Positions 1 to 6,542 of a stretch of 8,875 nt of DNA are shown one piece after another. A program made the translations under genes and the position numbers. Below the pieces are notes generated by a model. The model worked only from the letters and a program-made list of their open reading frames with translations, searched no databases and was not told the origin of the DNA. Within the stretch, counting starts at the first letter, position 1. The number at the start of each line of letters is the position of its first letter. Origin of the DNA: QNZT01 sp964651755 (GTDB lineage Bacteria; Campylobacterota; Campylobacteria; Campylobacterales; QNZT01); the NCBI GenBank assembly GCA_964651755.1, contig CAZYZD010000088.1:1-8875 (forward strand), given 5' to 3'.

Positions 1-728
1 CTGGAAACTTAGATTGGCCTAATAATAATGTCAGATATTGGAAAGAAAAAACAGAAGATGGCAAATGGAGATGGTTAGTTTACGATCTCGATAATACATT
101 TGGGTTACCAGGATTTAATAATTTGGAATATGCTGCTGGTGATTTACATGATCCAGTTTATAGCAATAATGAACAGGAATGGTCAACATTTTTATTTAAA
201 AATATGTTAAAAAATCAATTATTTAGAAATCGATTTATGGGAAAATATTTAACCCATATTTATACAACATTCAAACCTGCAAGAGTTGATTCTTTTGTTG
301 ACAAATACAAAAATCAAATTGCAGCTGAAATGCCAAGAGATATTCAAAGATGGCTAAATGATAATCGATATGGAAAAGCAAGAACATTAACTTCTTATCA
401 AAAGTGGGAAAATGAAGTAAACAGTATATATTCTTTTGCAGCCAGTAGACCTGCTGTAGCAAAGCAACATTTAGAAAATTATTTTGGTGTTACCACATAT
501 CATACTTTTTCTGTTGATGTTCCTCTAAATGGGCAGATAACTATCGAGGATGCTCATATAAGTCAAAATTTTTCAGAAAATTACTTGCATGGTGCCATTG
601 TAGAGCTTAGGGCTATTCCAAATAAAGGTTATAAATTTCGAAGATGGAGCGATGGAAATACTAATCCAGTACGTCAAGTGCAGGTTAATACAAATATTGC
701 ACTACAAGCTGAATTCTCTCCTTTATAA
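1..728 (+). CDS. CotH kinase family protein with C-terminal InlB-B-repeat-like module (5' end outside window)
   Basis: The reading frame is open from base 3 to the TAA at 726-728, giving 241 residues; the start lies outside the window. The visible N-terminus has the CotH signature: GNLDWPNNNVRYW at visible residues 1-13, then KWRWLVYDLDNTFG at about 22-34. The DLDNTFG motif falls where CotH-family atypical kinases bind metal and nucleotide. The next roughly 130 residues are the helical C-lobe. From about residue 165 a beta-rich module follows (GAIVELRAIPNKGYKF, then RRWSDG), which resembles the divergent InlB B-repeat often found at the end of secreted bacterial CotH proteins. Known for the family: spore-coat CotH of Bacillus phosphorylates proteins. 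Export to the cell surface is inferred from the C-terminal module, because any signal peptide is upstream. The substrate is unknown. The gene is followed by a perfect palindrome at 734-766. Confidence 0.85.
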   Translation, partial: GNLDWPNNNVRYWKEKTEDGKWRWLVYDLDNTFGLPGFNNLEYAAGDLHDPVYSNNEQEWSTFLFKNMLKNQLFRNRFMGKYLTHIYTTFKPARVDSFVDKYKNQIAAEMPRDIQRWLNDNRYGKARTLTSYQKWENEVNSIYSFAASRPAVAKQHLENYFGVTTYHTFSVDVPLNGQITIEDAHISQNFSENYLHGAIVELRAIPNKGYKFRRWSDGNTNPVRQVQVNTNIALQAEFSPL

Positions 729-733
729 TTTAC

Positions 734-766
734 TTAGATAAGTACATAATCTATGTACTTATCTAA
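734..766. repeat. 33-nt perfect palindrome (15-bp arms, 3-nt centre) after the CotH gene
   Basis: Bases 734-748 (TTAGATAAGTACATA) are the exact reverse complement of 752-766, around the centre ATC. It starts five bases after the CotH-family stop codon. Neither strand has a T-tract after the stem, so it is not a standard intrinsic terminator. It may be a 3'-end mRNA hairpin (transcript stabilising or factor-dependent stop) or a binding site for a dimeric protein. Confidence 0.75.
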
Positions 767-927
767 AAAGAGCATAAATATATAAATTTTATTTCTATTA
801 TGATTGCTGCAATAGACTAATGGGTGAAAACAAAAACAATAAAATCTGGAATTATATTTTAATATATAGTCTTGGAAAATCATAAAAATAGTAATAAAAT
901 TATTAAAAATTTACCTTAATATAAATA

Positions 928-936
928 TGCTATAAT
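928..936 (+). promoter_or_regulatory. Extended -10 promoter of the two-component operon
   Basis: TGC-TATAAT at 928-936 is a perfect -10 hexamer with the TGn extension. There is no convincing -35 hexamer, only T-rich DNA upstream, as is common for sigma-70 promoters in Campylobacterota. Transcription would start near 943, giving a leader of about 36 nt before the response regulator. Confidence 0.7.
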
Positions 937-941
937 GGATT

Positions 942-960
942 TATTTAATGTAATTAAATA
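942..960. promoter_or_regulatory. Palindrome at the predicted +1 of the two-component operon (possible operator)
   Basis: The arms TATTTAAT (942-949) and ATTAAATA (953-960) are exact reverse complements around GTA. The site lies at or just after the predicted transcription start of the -10 at 931-936, where a bound dimer would block initiation. It consists almost only of A and T, so chance is a real possibility. Confidence 0.4.
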
Positions 961-978
961 TTTCTTAGCATAGGTGGT

Positions 979-1659
979 ATGTTGTATAATAATTTAAAAG
1001 ATAAAAAGATTCTTTATATAGAAGATGATGAAGTAGTTTTGAAAAATATATCAAAATTACTTCAAAATTATTTTGCACATATCTATACAGCATTTAATGG
1101 TGAAGAGGGTTATAGAAAATTTCTTGATCATAAAGTGGATTTACTGCTGGTTGATATTGAATTGCCAAAACTAAATGGTATCAACCTGATTAAAAAAATC
1201 CGCAAGATAAACAGTTCTATTCCCATTGTAGTTATTTCTGCATATACTAAAACTGATTACTTACTTGAATCTGTTGAACTAAAACTTGATAAATATATTG
1301 TGAAACCTTTTACATCAAGAAAACTACATGATTTACTTGAAAAACTAAATGAGAGTTTCATGCATAAGAATAGCTTTTTCCTTACTGAAGATGTATATGT
1401 CAATAAAGCACAAGCTACTATTACAACAGCAGGAACAACACATCCTTTGACACTTAAAGAACTGGAGTTTTTAGAGATACTAATTGCCAAAGGGAATGTT
1501 ACATATGATGATATTGATCGTATTTGGAAAGATCAACCTCCAACATCATATGCTATTCGTTCCTTTATTAAAATACTCAGGAAAAAACTTCCTCCAAAAT
1601 TATTGAAAAACAAACAAAACCTGGGATATTATATTGAGAGTAAGTATCATGAAAACTAA
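979..1659 (+). CDS. OmpR/PhoB-type DNA-binding response regulator
   Basis: A 226-residue two-domain regulator of normal length for the OmpR family. The receiver domain (about residues 9-122) has the acidic pair D16/D17, the phospho-acceptor D59 in LLLVDIELPKLNG, the switch residues S87 and Y106, and the conserved K109 in VKPF. After a short linker, residues about 133-222 form a winged helix of the Trans_reg_C type (LTLKELEFLEILIAKG, SFIKILRKKLP, GYYIES). It probably binds direct repeats as a dimer when phosphorylated. The start ATG at 979 is preceded by AGGTGG (972-977) at very short spacing; TTG at 982 is an alternative differing by one residue. The 3' end overlaps the kinase gene by 11 nt, so the two are surely co-expressed and should be partners. 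The target genes are not shown by the sequence. Confidence 0.93.
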   Translation: MLYNNLKDKKILYIEDDEVVLKNISKLLQNYFAHIYTAFNGEEGYRKFLDHKVDLLLVDIELPKLNGINLIKKIRKINSSIPIVVISAYTKTDYLLESVELKLDKYIVKPFTSRKLHDLLEKLNESFMHKNSFFLTEDVYVNKAQATITTAGTTHPLTLKELEFLEILIAKGNVTYDDIDRIWKDQPPTSYAIRSFIKILRKKLPPKLLKNKQNLGYYIESKYHEN

Positions 1660-3379
1660 GGTCTCTCAAAAGCGTATTATTTTACTTATTGTACTTTTTC
1701 CTTTAGCAGTGCTTTTTATATATGGGGTAGTTTCTTATCTCTTTTTGACGTATATTCAAAAAAACGATATTTCTCAAGAAGTGAAGAAATATGAAAAAAT
1801 ATATCTCCACAGTCAAAAGGCACAATTACAGGATAAAGTAGAAACTCTAGTAAATTATATAAAATTTTATGATAAGAAAATGAATGATCAAGCAACTGCA
1901 AGCCTCAAAAAATTTGTTGAAAATAATGCAGCTGTTGCAAATAATTTAAGTCGCCGACGCAAAGGGAAAGATACGATTCTTACAGCTTTGAAAGATCTTA
2001 AGCTGACAGAGACAATGGGACATCTGTTTATTATGGATATGAGAGGATATGTTTACCAACATTATGATAAAACACTGTCTCATAAGATAATCCGCAATGT
2101 TAAAGATAATTATGGGATAGCATTTGTTAATGATTTTAACCGTGTTATCAAATATGAACATGAAGGTTTTATCTCTTATAACTGGTATAAACCAGGGCGT
2201 AGAGATAAAATGTATGAACAATTAGTTTATTTGAAGAAAATTGCCTATAAAAATCTTTATATTGGAGCAGGAATATTTATAGATGATATACATAATAGGA
2301 TCAAAAATGATGTATTGAAATATCTCGATACACATGCTCTTTTTAAAGAAGGTTTTTTTTTCATTTTGGGTAAAAGTGGAGAGATACTCTTATGTCCGGA
2401 AGAGAAAGTTTCTGCTGATTTGCACCATTATAATCATGAAGGTTTCTTCGAAGAAGAAAACAGAGTTTTATATAGTAAATACTATGAAGAGTATGGCTGG
2501 TATATTGTTGGTTTAAAAAGTTTGAAAAATCGGGATATAGATTCTTCAAAAGTGAAGCAGCAAAAAGGTCAGGAAGTACATAATGTAAAAAAAGAACTTA
2601 TGTTGTTAGGGCTTGCACTACTTGCATCAATTCTTTTGTCACTCTATCTTTCATATATTATCTATAAAAAATTTAGAAGTTATGAAGAGCAGATTAATGA
2701 GAGTCATGAAAAGATGATGTTTCGTACCAAGCAGGCACTTATTGGGGAATTATTTAGTATGATTGCACACCAGTGGCGTCAGCCTATCAATAAAATTGCC
2801 TCTATTGTAGCATTGATGCGTGCAGAATTGCAGGGTGATAAGATTACCAAAAAAGAGTTGGATCTCAATTGCGAAGAGATCGAAGAAAGTGTCGAATATA
2901 TGAGTGAGACCATTGAAGATTTTCGTACATTTTATAAACCTACAACAGCTGTAAAAATAGTGGATTTGAAAGATCTTATTCAAAGGTCAGTTGCTTTTTT
3001 GAGTAATCCAATCCAAAAGAAAAATATTACTATTATCCAGAAACTTGCAGATGATATAGAGTTTAAGCTATATCGAAATGAATTTTTGCAGGTAATGCTA
3101 AATCTTTTAAAAAATGCGATAGATGCCACAGATGAGGGCGGTACTATAACGCTTAGACTTTATCGTCATGGTGAAAAAGTTATTATTGCTGTTGAAAATA
3201 GTGGTGAGCCAATTTCCGAAGAGGTAATGCGTAAAATTTATGAACCTTATTTTACAACAAAAAAAGATTCTATGGGATTGGGACTTTATATGACAAAAAT
3301 TATTGTTGAAAAACATATGAAAGGAGAGATACTGATAGAGCGTTTACCGGAGGGAACAAAATTTATAATAATTATATAA
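1649..3379 (+). CDS. Membrane sensor histidine kinase with periplasmic Cache domain
   Basis: Taken from the ATG at 1649 the protein has 576 residues; GAGAG at 1636-1640 is a reasonable ribosome site. A TTG at 1634 would add five residues and is less likely. Order of parts: first membrane helix about 9-34; periplasmic region about 35-315 with dCache_2-like features (GHLFIMDMRGYVYQHY from residue 124, SYNWYKPG, YIGAGIFIDDI, and a second half beginning EGFFFILGKSGEIL); second membrane helix about 317-339; dimerisation/phosphoacceptor domain with H374 in MIAHQWRQPIN; ATPase domain with N-box NLLKNAIDA (N485-N489), a G1 box reading VENSGEPI (Glu instead of the usual Asp), the F-box YEPYFTTKK and G2 GLGLYMTK. 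It should sense a small ligand outside the inner membrane and phosphorylate D59 of the regulator encoded just upstream. The ligand cannot be read from the sequence. No strong terminator follows. Confidence 0.93.
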   Translation: MKTKVSQKRIILLIVLFPLAVLFIYGVVSYLFLTYIQKNDISQEVKKYEKIYLHSQKAQLQDKVETLVNYIKFYDKKMNDQATASLKKFVENNAAVANNLSRRRKGKDTILTALKDLKLTETMGHLFIMDMRGYVYQHYDKTLSHKIIRNVKDNYGIAFVNDFNRVIKYEHEGFISYNWYKPGRRDKMYEQLVYLKKIAYKNLYIGAGIFIDDIHNRIKNDVLKYLDTHALFKEGFFFILGKSGEILLCPEEKVSADLHHYNHEGFFEEENRVLYSKYYEEYGWYIVGLKSLKNRDIDSSKVKQQKGQEVHNVKKELMLLGLALLASILLSLYLSYIIYKKFRSYEEQINESHEKMMFRTKQALIGELFSMIAHQWRQPINKIASIVALMRAELQGDKITKKELDLNCEEIEESVEYMSETIEDFRTFYKPTTAVKIVDLKDLIQRSVAFLSNPIQKKNITIIQKLADDIEFKLYRNEFLQVMLNLLKNAIDATDEGGTITLRLYRHGEKVIIAVENSGEPISEEVMRKIYEPYFTTKKDSMGLGLYMTKIIVEKHMKGEILIERLPEGTKFIIII

Positions 3380-3418
3380 TTTAATTTATTGATTTATATA
3401 TTAAACTGATTAAAAAAA

Positions 3419-3450
3419 GACACAACTTTGACACATCTTATGGTTATACT
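3419..3450 (+). promoter_or_regulatory. Promoter of the small HTH gene with 11-bp-spaced GACACA direct repeat
   Basis: GACACA at 3419-3424 is repeated at 3430-3435 (11-bp period). Nine bases later comes TATACT (3445-3450) as a -10 hexamer. At the normal 17-bp distance there is no -35; the TTGACA at 3428-3433 is only 11 bp from the -10. The layout suggests activation, or repression, by a protein that binds tandem half-sites. It matches in spacing the promoters at 5798-5829 and 7396-7427. Confidence 0.5.
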
Positions 3451-3482
3451 ATCCCTATCAAAAAATTCAAGGGGAGCTAATC

Positions 3483-3701
3483 ATGGGAGATCTAAAAAAA
3501 ATTTCCGGCAAAGAACTCGCTAATGCTATAGGTAAAACACCACCCGCAATTACCTATATGAAAAAACAGAATCAAACTGAATTTATGCTTTTGAAGCTTG
3601 GCTTTTTATGCAATAAACTTGATTTGGATGAAGATGATCTTATTGCTATGTATAAGTTGAAGAGGATTAAGTTGAGGGGAAAAGAGTTAAATGAGATATA
3701 A
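3483..3701 (+). CDS. Small helix-turn-helix (XRE/Cro-like) protein
   Basis: A 72-residue protein. The first 30 residues fit a helix-turn-helix: GKELANAIG (about 9-17) as the first helix of the motif, then a turn, then TPPAITYMKKQ (about 19-29) as the recognition helix. The rest is helical (FMLLKLGFLCNKLDLDEDDLIAMYKLK) with a basic tail, which fits a Cro/C1-type single-domain DNA-binding protein. No ligand, membrane or catalytic part is present. The start is supported by AGGGGAG at 3470-3476, six bases before the ATG, and by a plausible promoter at 3419-3450. It is transcribed by itself, converging on the copper-receptor gene, and ends inside a nested hairpin. Its target is unknown; whether it acts on the adjacent transporter or is a relic of a mobile element cannot be decided here. 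Confidence 0.75.
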   Translation: MGDLKKISGKELANAIGKTPPAITYMKKQNQTEFMLLKLGFLCNKLDLDEDDLIAMYKLKRIKLRGKELNEI

Positions 3702-3730
3702 GAGTCAAAAGACTCTTCTACCTCATTTAA
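3687..3730. terminator. Nested two-stem hairpin between convergent genes (bidirectional terminator candidate)
   Basis: The outer stem is TTAAATGAG (3687-3695) with CTCATTTAA (3722-3730), 9 bp. The inner stem is AAGAGTC (3700-3706) with GACTCTT (3711-3717), 7 bp, closing an AAAA loop. A symmetric 4-by-4 internal loop (ATAT/CTAC) separates them. It covers the last codons of the small HTH gene and ends seven bases before the stop of the receptor gene, so it can serve both convergent transcripts. A short T-run follows on the minus strand (CTCTTTTCCCC); none follows on the plus strand. Confidence 0.6.
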
Positions 3731-3737
3731 GCAGTAT

Positions 3738-5771
3738 CTAAAATTTGTAACGTAAATTAGTGTAAAAATATCTTCCGGGCTCATTCATAAGCATGACGTT
3801 ATTATCACCAGTGGTTAACAATATAAGATCTTTATACGTGTTGGAAACAGCATATGTTTTGTCAAAAATATTGTCTGCGCCAATAGTAAGTTCAAAGTTT
3901 TTCTTAAATGTTTTGGTTGCTTTGAGATTTACTATAGTATATCCTGCAAGTTCCTGTTCTCCATTTTCAGCATCATAATCTTTCCATCTATCAGAACCGA
4001 CTATCTCAGCTTTAAACAATAGGGAATCATCATAGTCGTAATTTGCAGCAAGGTTAAATTTCAAAGGTGGGATTTCCGGCATATCGGTACCTGTTTGTCC
4101 TGTAAGTGGATCATCTTTTTCTCCTCTTTGATATGCAACACCATAATCAAAGTAGAAGGTGTCAGTGGCAAAGTAGGTTCCGCTCAACTCAGCTCCATAT
4201 ACAGTAGCATCAACGTTTTCATAAGCATTTTGTGCCAAGCCCATTTTATTGAGCTTGCTAGCATTGTACGCTATAAAGTTATCTAACATAGAGTAAAATA
4301 CTTTTGCTTTAATAGTAAAATCTTCCAATTGTTTTTCCAAACCTGCATCAAGTTCAATATTGACAGTATCATCCAGGTTTGGTGTACCTATCATGTTTCC
4401 CATACTTCCAATCCAATATAACTCTTTTGCATCAGGTACACGGGAAGACCTTCCTATCCCTGCGAAATATTTGCTATTGTCTTCTTGATAAGTAGTTAAG
4501 ATATAACCATTTAGCTCTGTATAGTCATTATCTTGCTGAGAAGGATTTTCACAAGTGATAGAGGTATCATCATATCTAAGACCAAGTTCAAGTCCTATTT
4601 TCCCAAAATTGATATTGTCTTTTAAAAAGAGGGCATAGTTTTCAGTATCTACATCGTAAATACTATGAAATTTTGCTTCGGGAAAACGGTTACCATTTTT
4701 GTAATAACCCCCATCCCAGTTTCTAAGGCTATAATCCAGACCTGCCATAATGGTATGGTTGTTATAATCAAAACTATTTTTAAGTTTTGCACCTGTCATT
4801 TCCGTTTCTAATTTATGTGTAACTTCAAACCCTTTTGTTTTTGCTATATTTCTATATTTTGTTGACATAGGATGTTCTACAGTTGAGTAATATGTTTGAA
4901 ATTCTAATTTTTTGGAGTATTTTCCGAGTTCTTTTACAGTGTATTCGAGGTTATAAATATCGGAATCGTCATAAATTGCATCCATTTTTGAAGAAGGATA
5001 AAGTACATCGTCACTTCTGTTTGCAGTATAACTAAGTCTTAACTCTTGTGTGTCTGTGATATCCCAGAAAATTTTGCCCATTAGTGTCTTTTTAGTATAA
5101 GCATCCATATTCTGGTATTGTGGTTGATACTGGGAACTTGCAGGAGCTTTTCCTTCTGCTATATTTCTTGCAATTTGACCTACAAAATCATTTCCATCAC
5201 CATCTTCATATTGTTCACTTTGTTCTGTAGATCCTGAGAGAAGAAATCGTACATCTCCTTTCCCTCCGCTGACTGAGAAAGCTCCTTTTTGATAACCAAA
5301 ACTTCCAACACCAAGATTAATATCACCGGTTAGCTCTTTAGAAGGCTTTATTGTATGTATTTTAACATCAGCACTTAGTACTCCAAAGTCTTCTACATTA
5401 TATGGACCTTCTTCAATTTGAATATAGTCAATATTGTTTGTTAATACATGTGAAATAGGTGGATCCATTCTGTTGGGACATGCTCCACATACTTTTGCAC
5501 CATCAATAGTAACATTGATATTGTCTTTTTTCTGACCTCTGACAATTACATCATTGGCAATACCAGATCTTCTTACGATAGAAACACTGGGTGATTGTTT
5601 AAAAAGTGCTTCTGCAAGATCAGCGGATTTGATATCTTCTCCATGGACATCTTTAATAACTTCGGTATCTGCTTTTGTTTCTACATCAATTGTGCCCAGT
5701 TTTGCTTCTGATGCATAAAGTGAAAATGCACAGACAAAAGATAAACAAATTACTTTTTTGATAGGTATCAT
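3738..5771 (-). CDS. TonB-dependent outer-membrane receptor, OprC/NosA copper type
   Basis: A 677-residue precursor. The signal peptide (1-20, MIPIKKVICLSFVCAFSLYA) is followed by a TonB box near T27-E31 (TIDVE), a plug domain to about residue 150 (VIVRGQKKDNINVTIDGAKV, IQIEEGPYNVEDFG), and a 22-strand-type barrel ending in the terminal aromatic F677. In the plug, C98-PNR-M102 followed by DPP resembles the CGNRMDPP segment of the copper receptors OprC (Pseudomonas aeruginosa) and NosA; in the barrel part, H300-P-M302 gives the HxM partner. Together these reproduce the CxxxM/HxM copper site of OprC, from recalled structural work. It probably imports copper ions through the outer membrane using energy from the ExbB-ExbD-TonB set encoded upstream, possibly to supply copper enzymes. 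The start ATG has GGAGT five bases before it. It has its own promoter in the 60-bp gap after tonB. Another metal or small chelate is possible. Confidence 0.9.
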   Translation of the reverse strand: MIPIKKVICLSFVCAFSLYASEAKLGTIDVETKADTEVIKDVHGEDIKSADLAEALFKQSPSVSIVRRSGIANDVIVRGQKKDNINVTIDGAKVCGACPNRMDPPISHVLTNNIDYIQIEEGPYNVEDFGVLSADVKIHTIKPSKELTGDINLGVGSFGYQKGAFSVSGGKGDVRFLLSGSTEQSEQYEDGDGNDFVGQIARNIAEGKAPASSQYQPQYQNMDAYTKKTLMGKIFWDITDTQELRLSYTANRSDDVLYPSSKMDAIYDDSDIYNLEYTVKELGKYSKKLEFQTYYSTVEHPMSTKYRNIAKTKGFEVTHKLETEMTGAKLKNSFDYNNHTIMAGLDYSLRNWDGGYYKNGNRFPEAKFHSIYDVDTENYALFLKDNINFGKIGLELGLRYDDTSITCENPSQQDNDYTELNGYILTTYQEDNSKYFAGIGRSSRVPDAKELYWIGSMGNMIGTPNLDDTVNIELDAGLEKQLEDFTIKAKVFYSMLDNFIAYNASKLNKMGLAQNAYENVDATVYGAELSGTYFATDTFYFDYGVAYQRGEKDDPLTGQTGTDMPEIPPLKFNLAANYDYDDSLLFKAEIVGSDRWKDYDAENGEQELAGYTIVNLKATKTFKKNFELTIGADNIFDKTYAVSNTYKDLILLTTGDNNVMLMNEPGRYFYTNLRYKF

Positions 5772-5780
5772 AATTACTCC

Positions 5781-5795
5781 TCGAAAATATTTCGA
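5781..5795. promoter_or_regulatory. Palindrome at predicted +1 of the receptor gene (possible operator)
   Basis: TCGAAA (5781-5786) and TTTCGA (5790-5795) are inverted around ATA. The site lies between the -10 hexamer (5798-5803) and the ribosome site (5776-5780) of the receptor gene, covering the likely transcription start. It does not match a canonical Fur box. It could be an operator or a short leader hairpin. Confidence 0.35.
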
Positions 5796-5797
5796 TA

Positions 5798-5829
5798 ATT
5801 ATGGCAAGAATCTGTTAATTTTTTGTTAA
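5798..5829 (-). promoter_or_regulatory. Activator-type promoter of the copper receptor with TTAAC direct repeat
   Basis: Read on the minus strand: TTAACA (5829-5824), five bases, TTAACA (5818-5813), nine bases ending in TGC, then CATAAT (5803-5798). There is no -35 hexamer at the usual distance, since the repeats occupy that region. The same layout stands before exbB. The 11-bp period fits tandem binding by an OmpR/PhoB-family regulator on one face of the helix. Confidence 0.65.
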
Positions 5830-5831
5830 CT

Positions 5832-6530
5832 TTAGTGGATTTGGTAATGTAATTTTAATTTTATATCTATTGGAAGTGTAACAGGGGTATTTGTCGTATC
5901 AATAGGAAAAGCATTCAGTACAGCTCTTTTTGCTGAAGTATGAAAAACTTTTGGACCTTTTATAGAAAGATTGGCAATATTACCTGTGCTAGTAATTGTA
6001 AATGATATATTGACTATTCCCTCTATATGTCTTTTTTTTGCAATGCGTGGATAGCTTTTTGCCTGATTGATTTTTGCACGGATTTTAGAAAGAAACCTCT
6101 CTTTTTCTGCCTGAGTGTGTATTGGAGTACGTGGGGGAAGAGGTATGGTTTTAGAGATAGGTTCTTCTTTGATTACCGTTTTTGTTACTGCTTGATTTAT
6201 TCTCTTTTGAATAACTTTACGTTTTCTTTTTTTACGTTTAGGCGGTCTTTGTTTTATTTTAGGTTTTGTAATAAGTGGTTGAGGCAGAAGATCCGGAGGA
6301 AGAACTTCTTCATCCAATACAGGTTTTTCTATGAGATTAGGAATGTTTGGCTCAGGAGGAAGAGAAGGGGGTGGTGGTATAAAAGCTTCCAAAGAAAGTT
6401 TGACGACTTTTGTTTCTGGTTTTGTTTGGGTTACAACGTTATATTTACTGAGGTAAATATAGGAACCGATAAAAAGTATATATATAAAAAGTGTTATCAG
6501 AAAAGAGGATTTATAGTGATGTTCCTGCAC
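5832..6530 (-). CDS. tonB: TonB-family energy transducer
   Basis: From the GTG at 6530 the protein has 232 residues, close to the 239 of Escherichia coli TonB. It has a short N-terminal cytoplasmic stretch, one membrane helix (about 9-27), a proline-rich periplasmic spacer (IPPPPSLPPEP, LPPDLLPQP) running into a strongly basic block (KRKKRKRK), and a C-terminal TonB domain in about the last 85 residues (SYPRIAKKRHIEGIVNISFT). It links ExbB-ExbD in the inner membrane to the TonB box of outer-membrane receptors. The membrane helix lacks the His of the SxxxH motif of E. coli TonB, though two His (H4, H5) precede it. The frame stays open to a TTG at 6572, but that would overlap exbD by 32 nt with a badly spaced ribosome site; the GTG has AAAAGG six bases before it and begins ten bases after the exbD stop. 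The promoter of the downstream copper receptor follows directly. Confidence 0.88.
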   Translation of the reverse strand: MQEHHYKSSFLITLFIYILFIGSYIYLSKYNVVTQTKPETKVVKLSLEAFIPPPPSLPPEPNIPNLIEKPVLDEEVLPPDLLPQPLITKPKIKQRPPKRKKRKRKVIQKRINQAVTKTVIKEEPISKTIPLPPRTPIHTQAEKERFLSKIRAKINQAKSYPRIAKKRHIEGIVNISFTITSTGNIANLSIKGPKVFHTSAKRAVLNAFPIDTTNTPVTLPIDIKLKLHYQIH

Positions 6531-6536
6531 CTGAAA

Positions 6537-6542
6537 CCTTTT
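6537..6542 (-). promoter_or_regulatory. Ribosome binding site deciding the tonB start
   Basis: AAAAGG on the minus strand overlaps the exbD stop codon and lies six bases before the GTG at 6530. The upstream TTG at 6572 has only GAGG two bases away, which is too close. This favours the GTG start and translational coupling to exbD. Confidence 0.6.

Noticed and set aside
803..813. ATTGC-T-GCAAT inverted repeat in the gap before the two-component operon
   Set aside because: Five-bp arms in AT-rich DNA, far from the predicted promoter; likely chance.
1634..1648. TTG at 1634 as start of the histidine kinase
   Set aside because: The ATG at 1649 has a better ribosome site (GAGAG, eight bases upstream) and a smaller overlap with the regulator gene; the extra five residues add nothing recognisable.
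3390..3414. TTTAAT...ATTAAA pairing after the histidine kinase gene as a terminator
   Set aside because: Six A/T pairs with a long loop and no T-run on the coding strand; too weak to call.
3428..3433. Perfect TTGACA as a -35 for the small HTH gene
   Set aside because: Only 11 bp from the TATACT hexamer and 17 bp from a sequence (ATCCCT) that is no -10. It is better explained as part of the GACACA direct repeat.
5776..5830. Fur box in front of the TonB-dependent receptor
   Set aside because: No 19-bp GATAATGATAATCATTATC-like match is visible; ATAATTATCG is too short to support iron control, and the receptor motifs point to copper.
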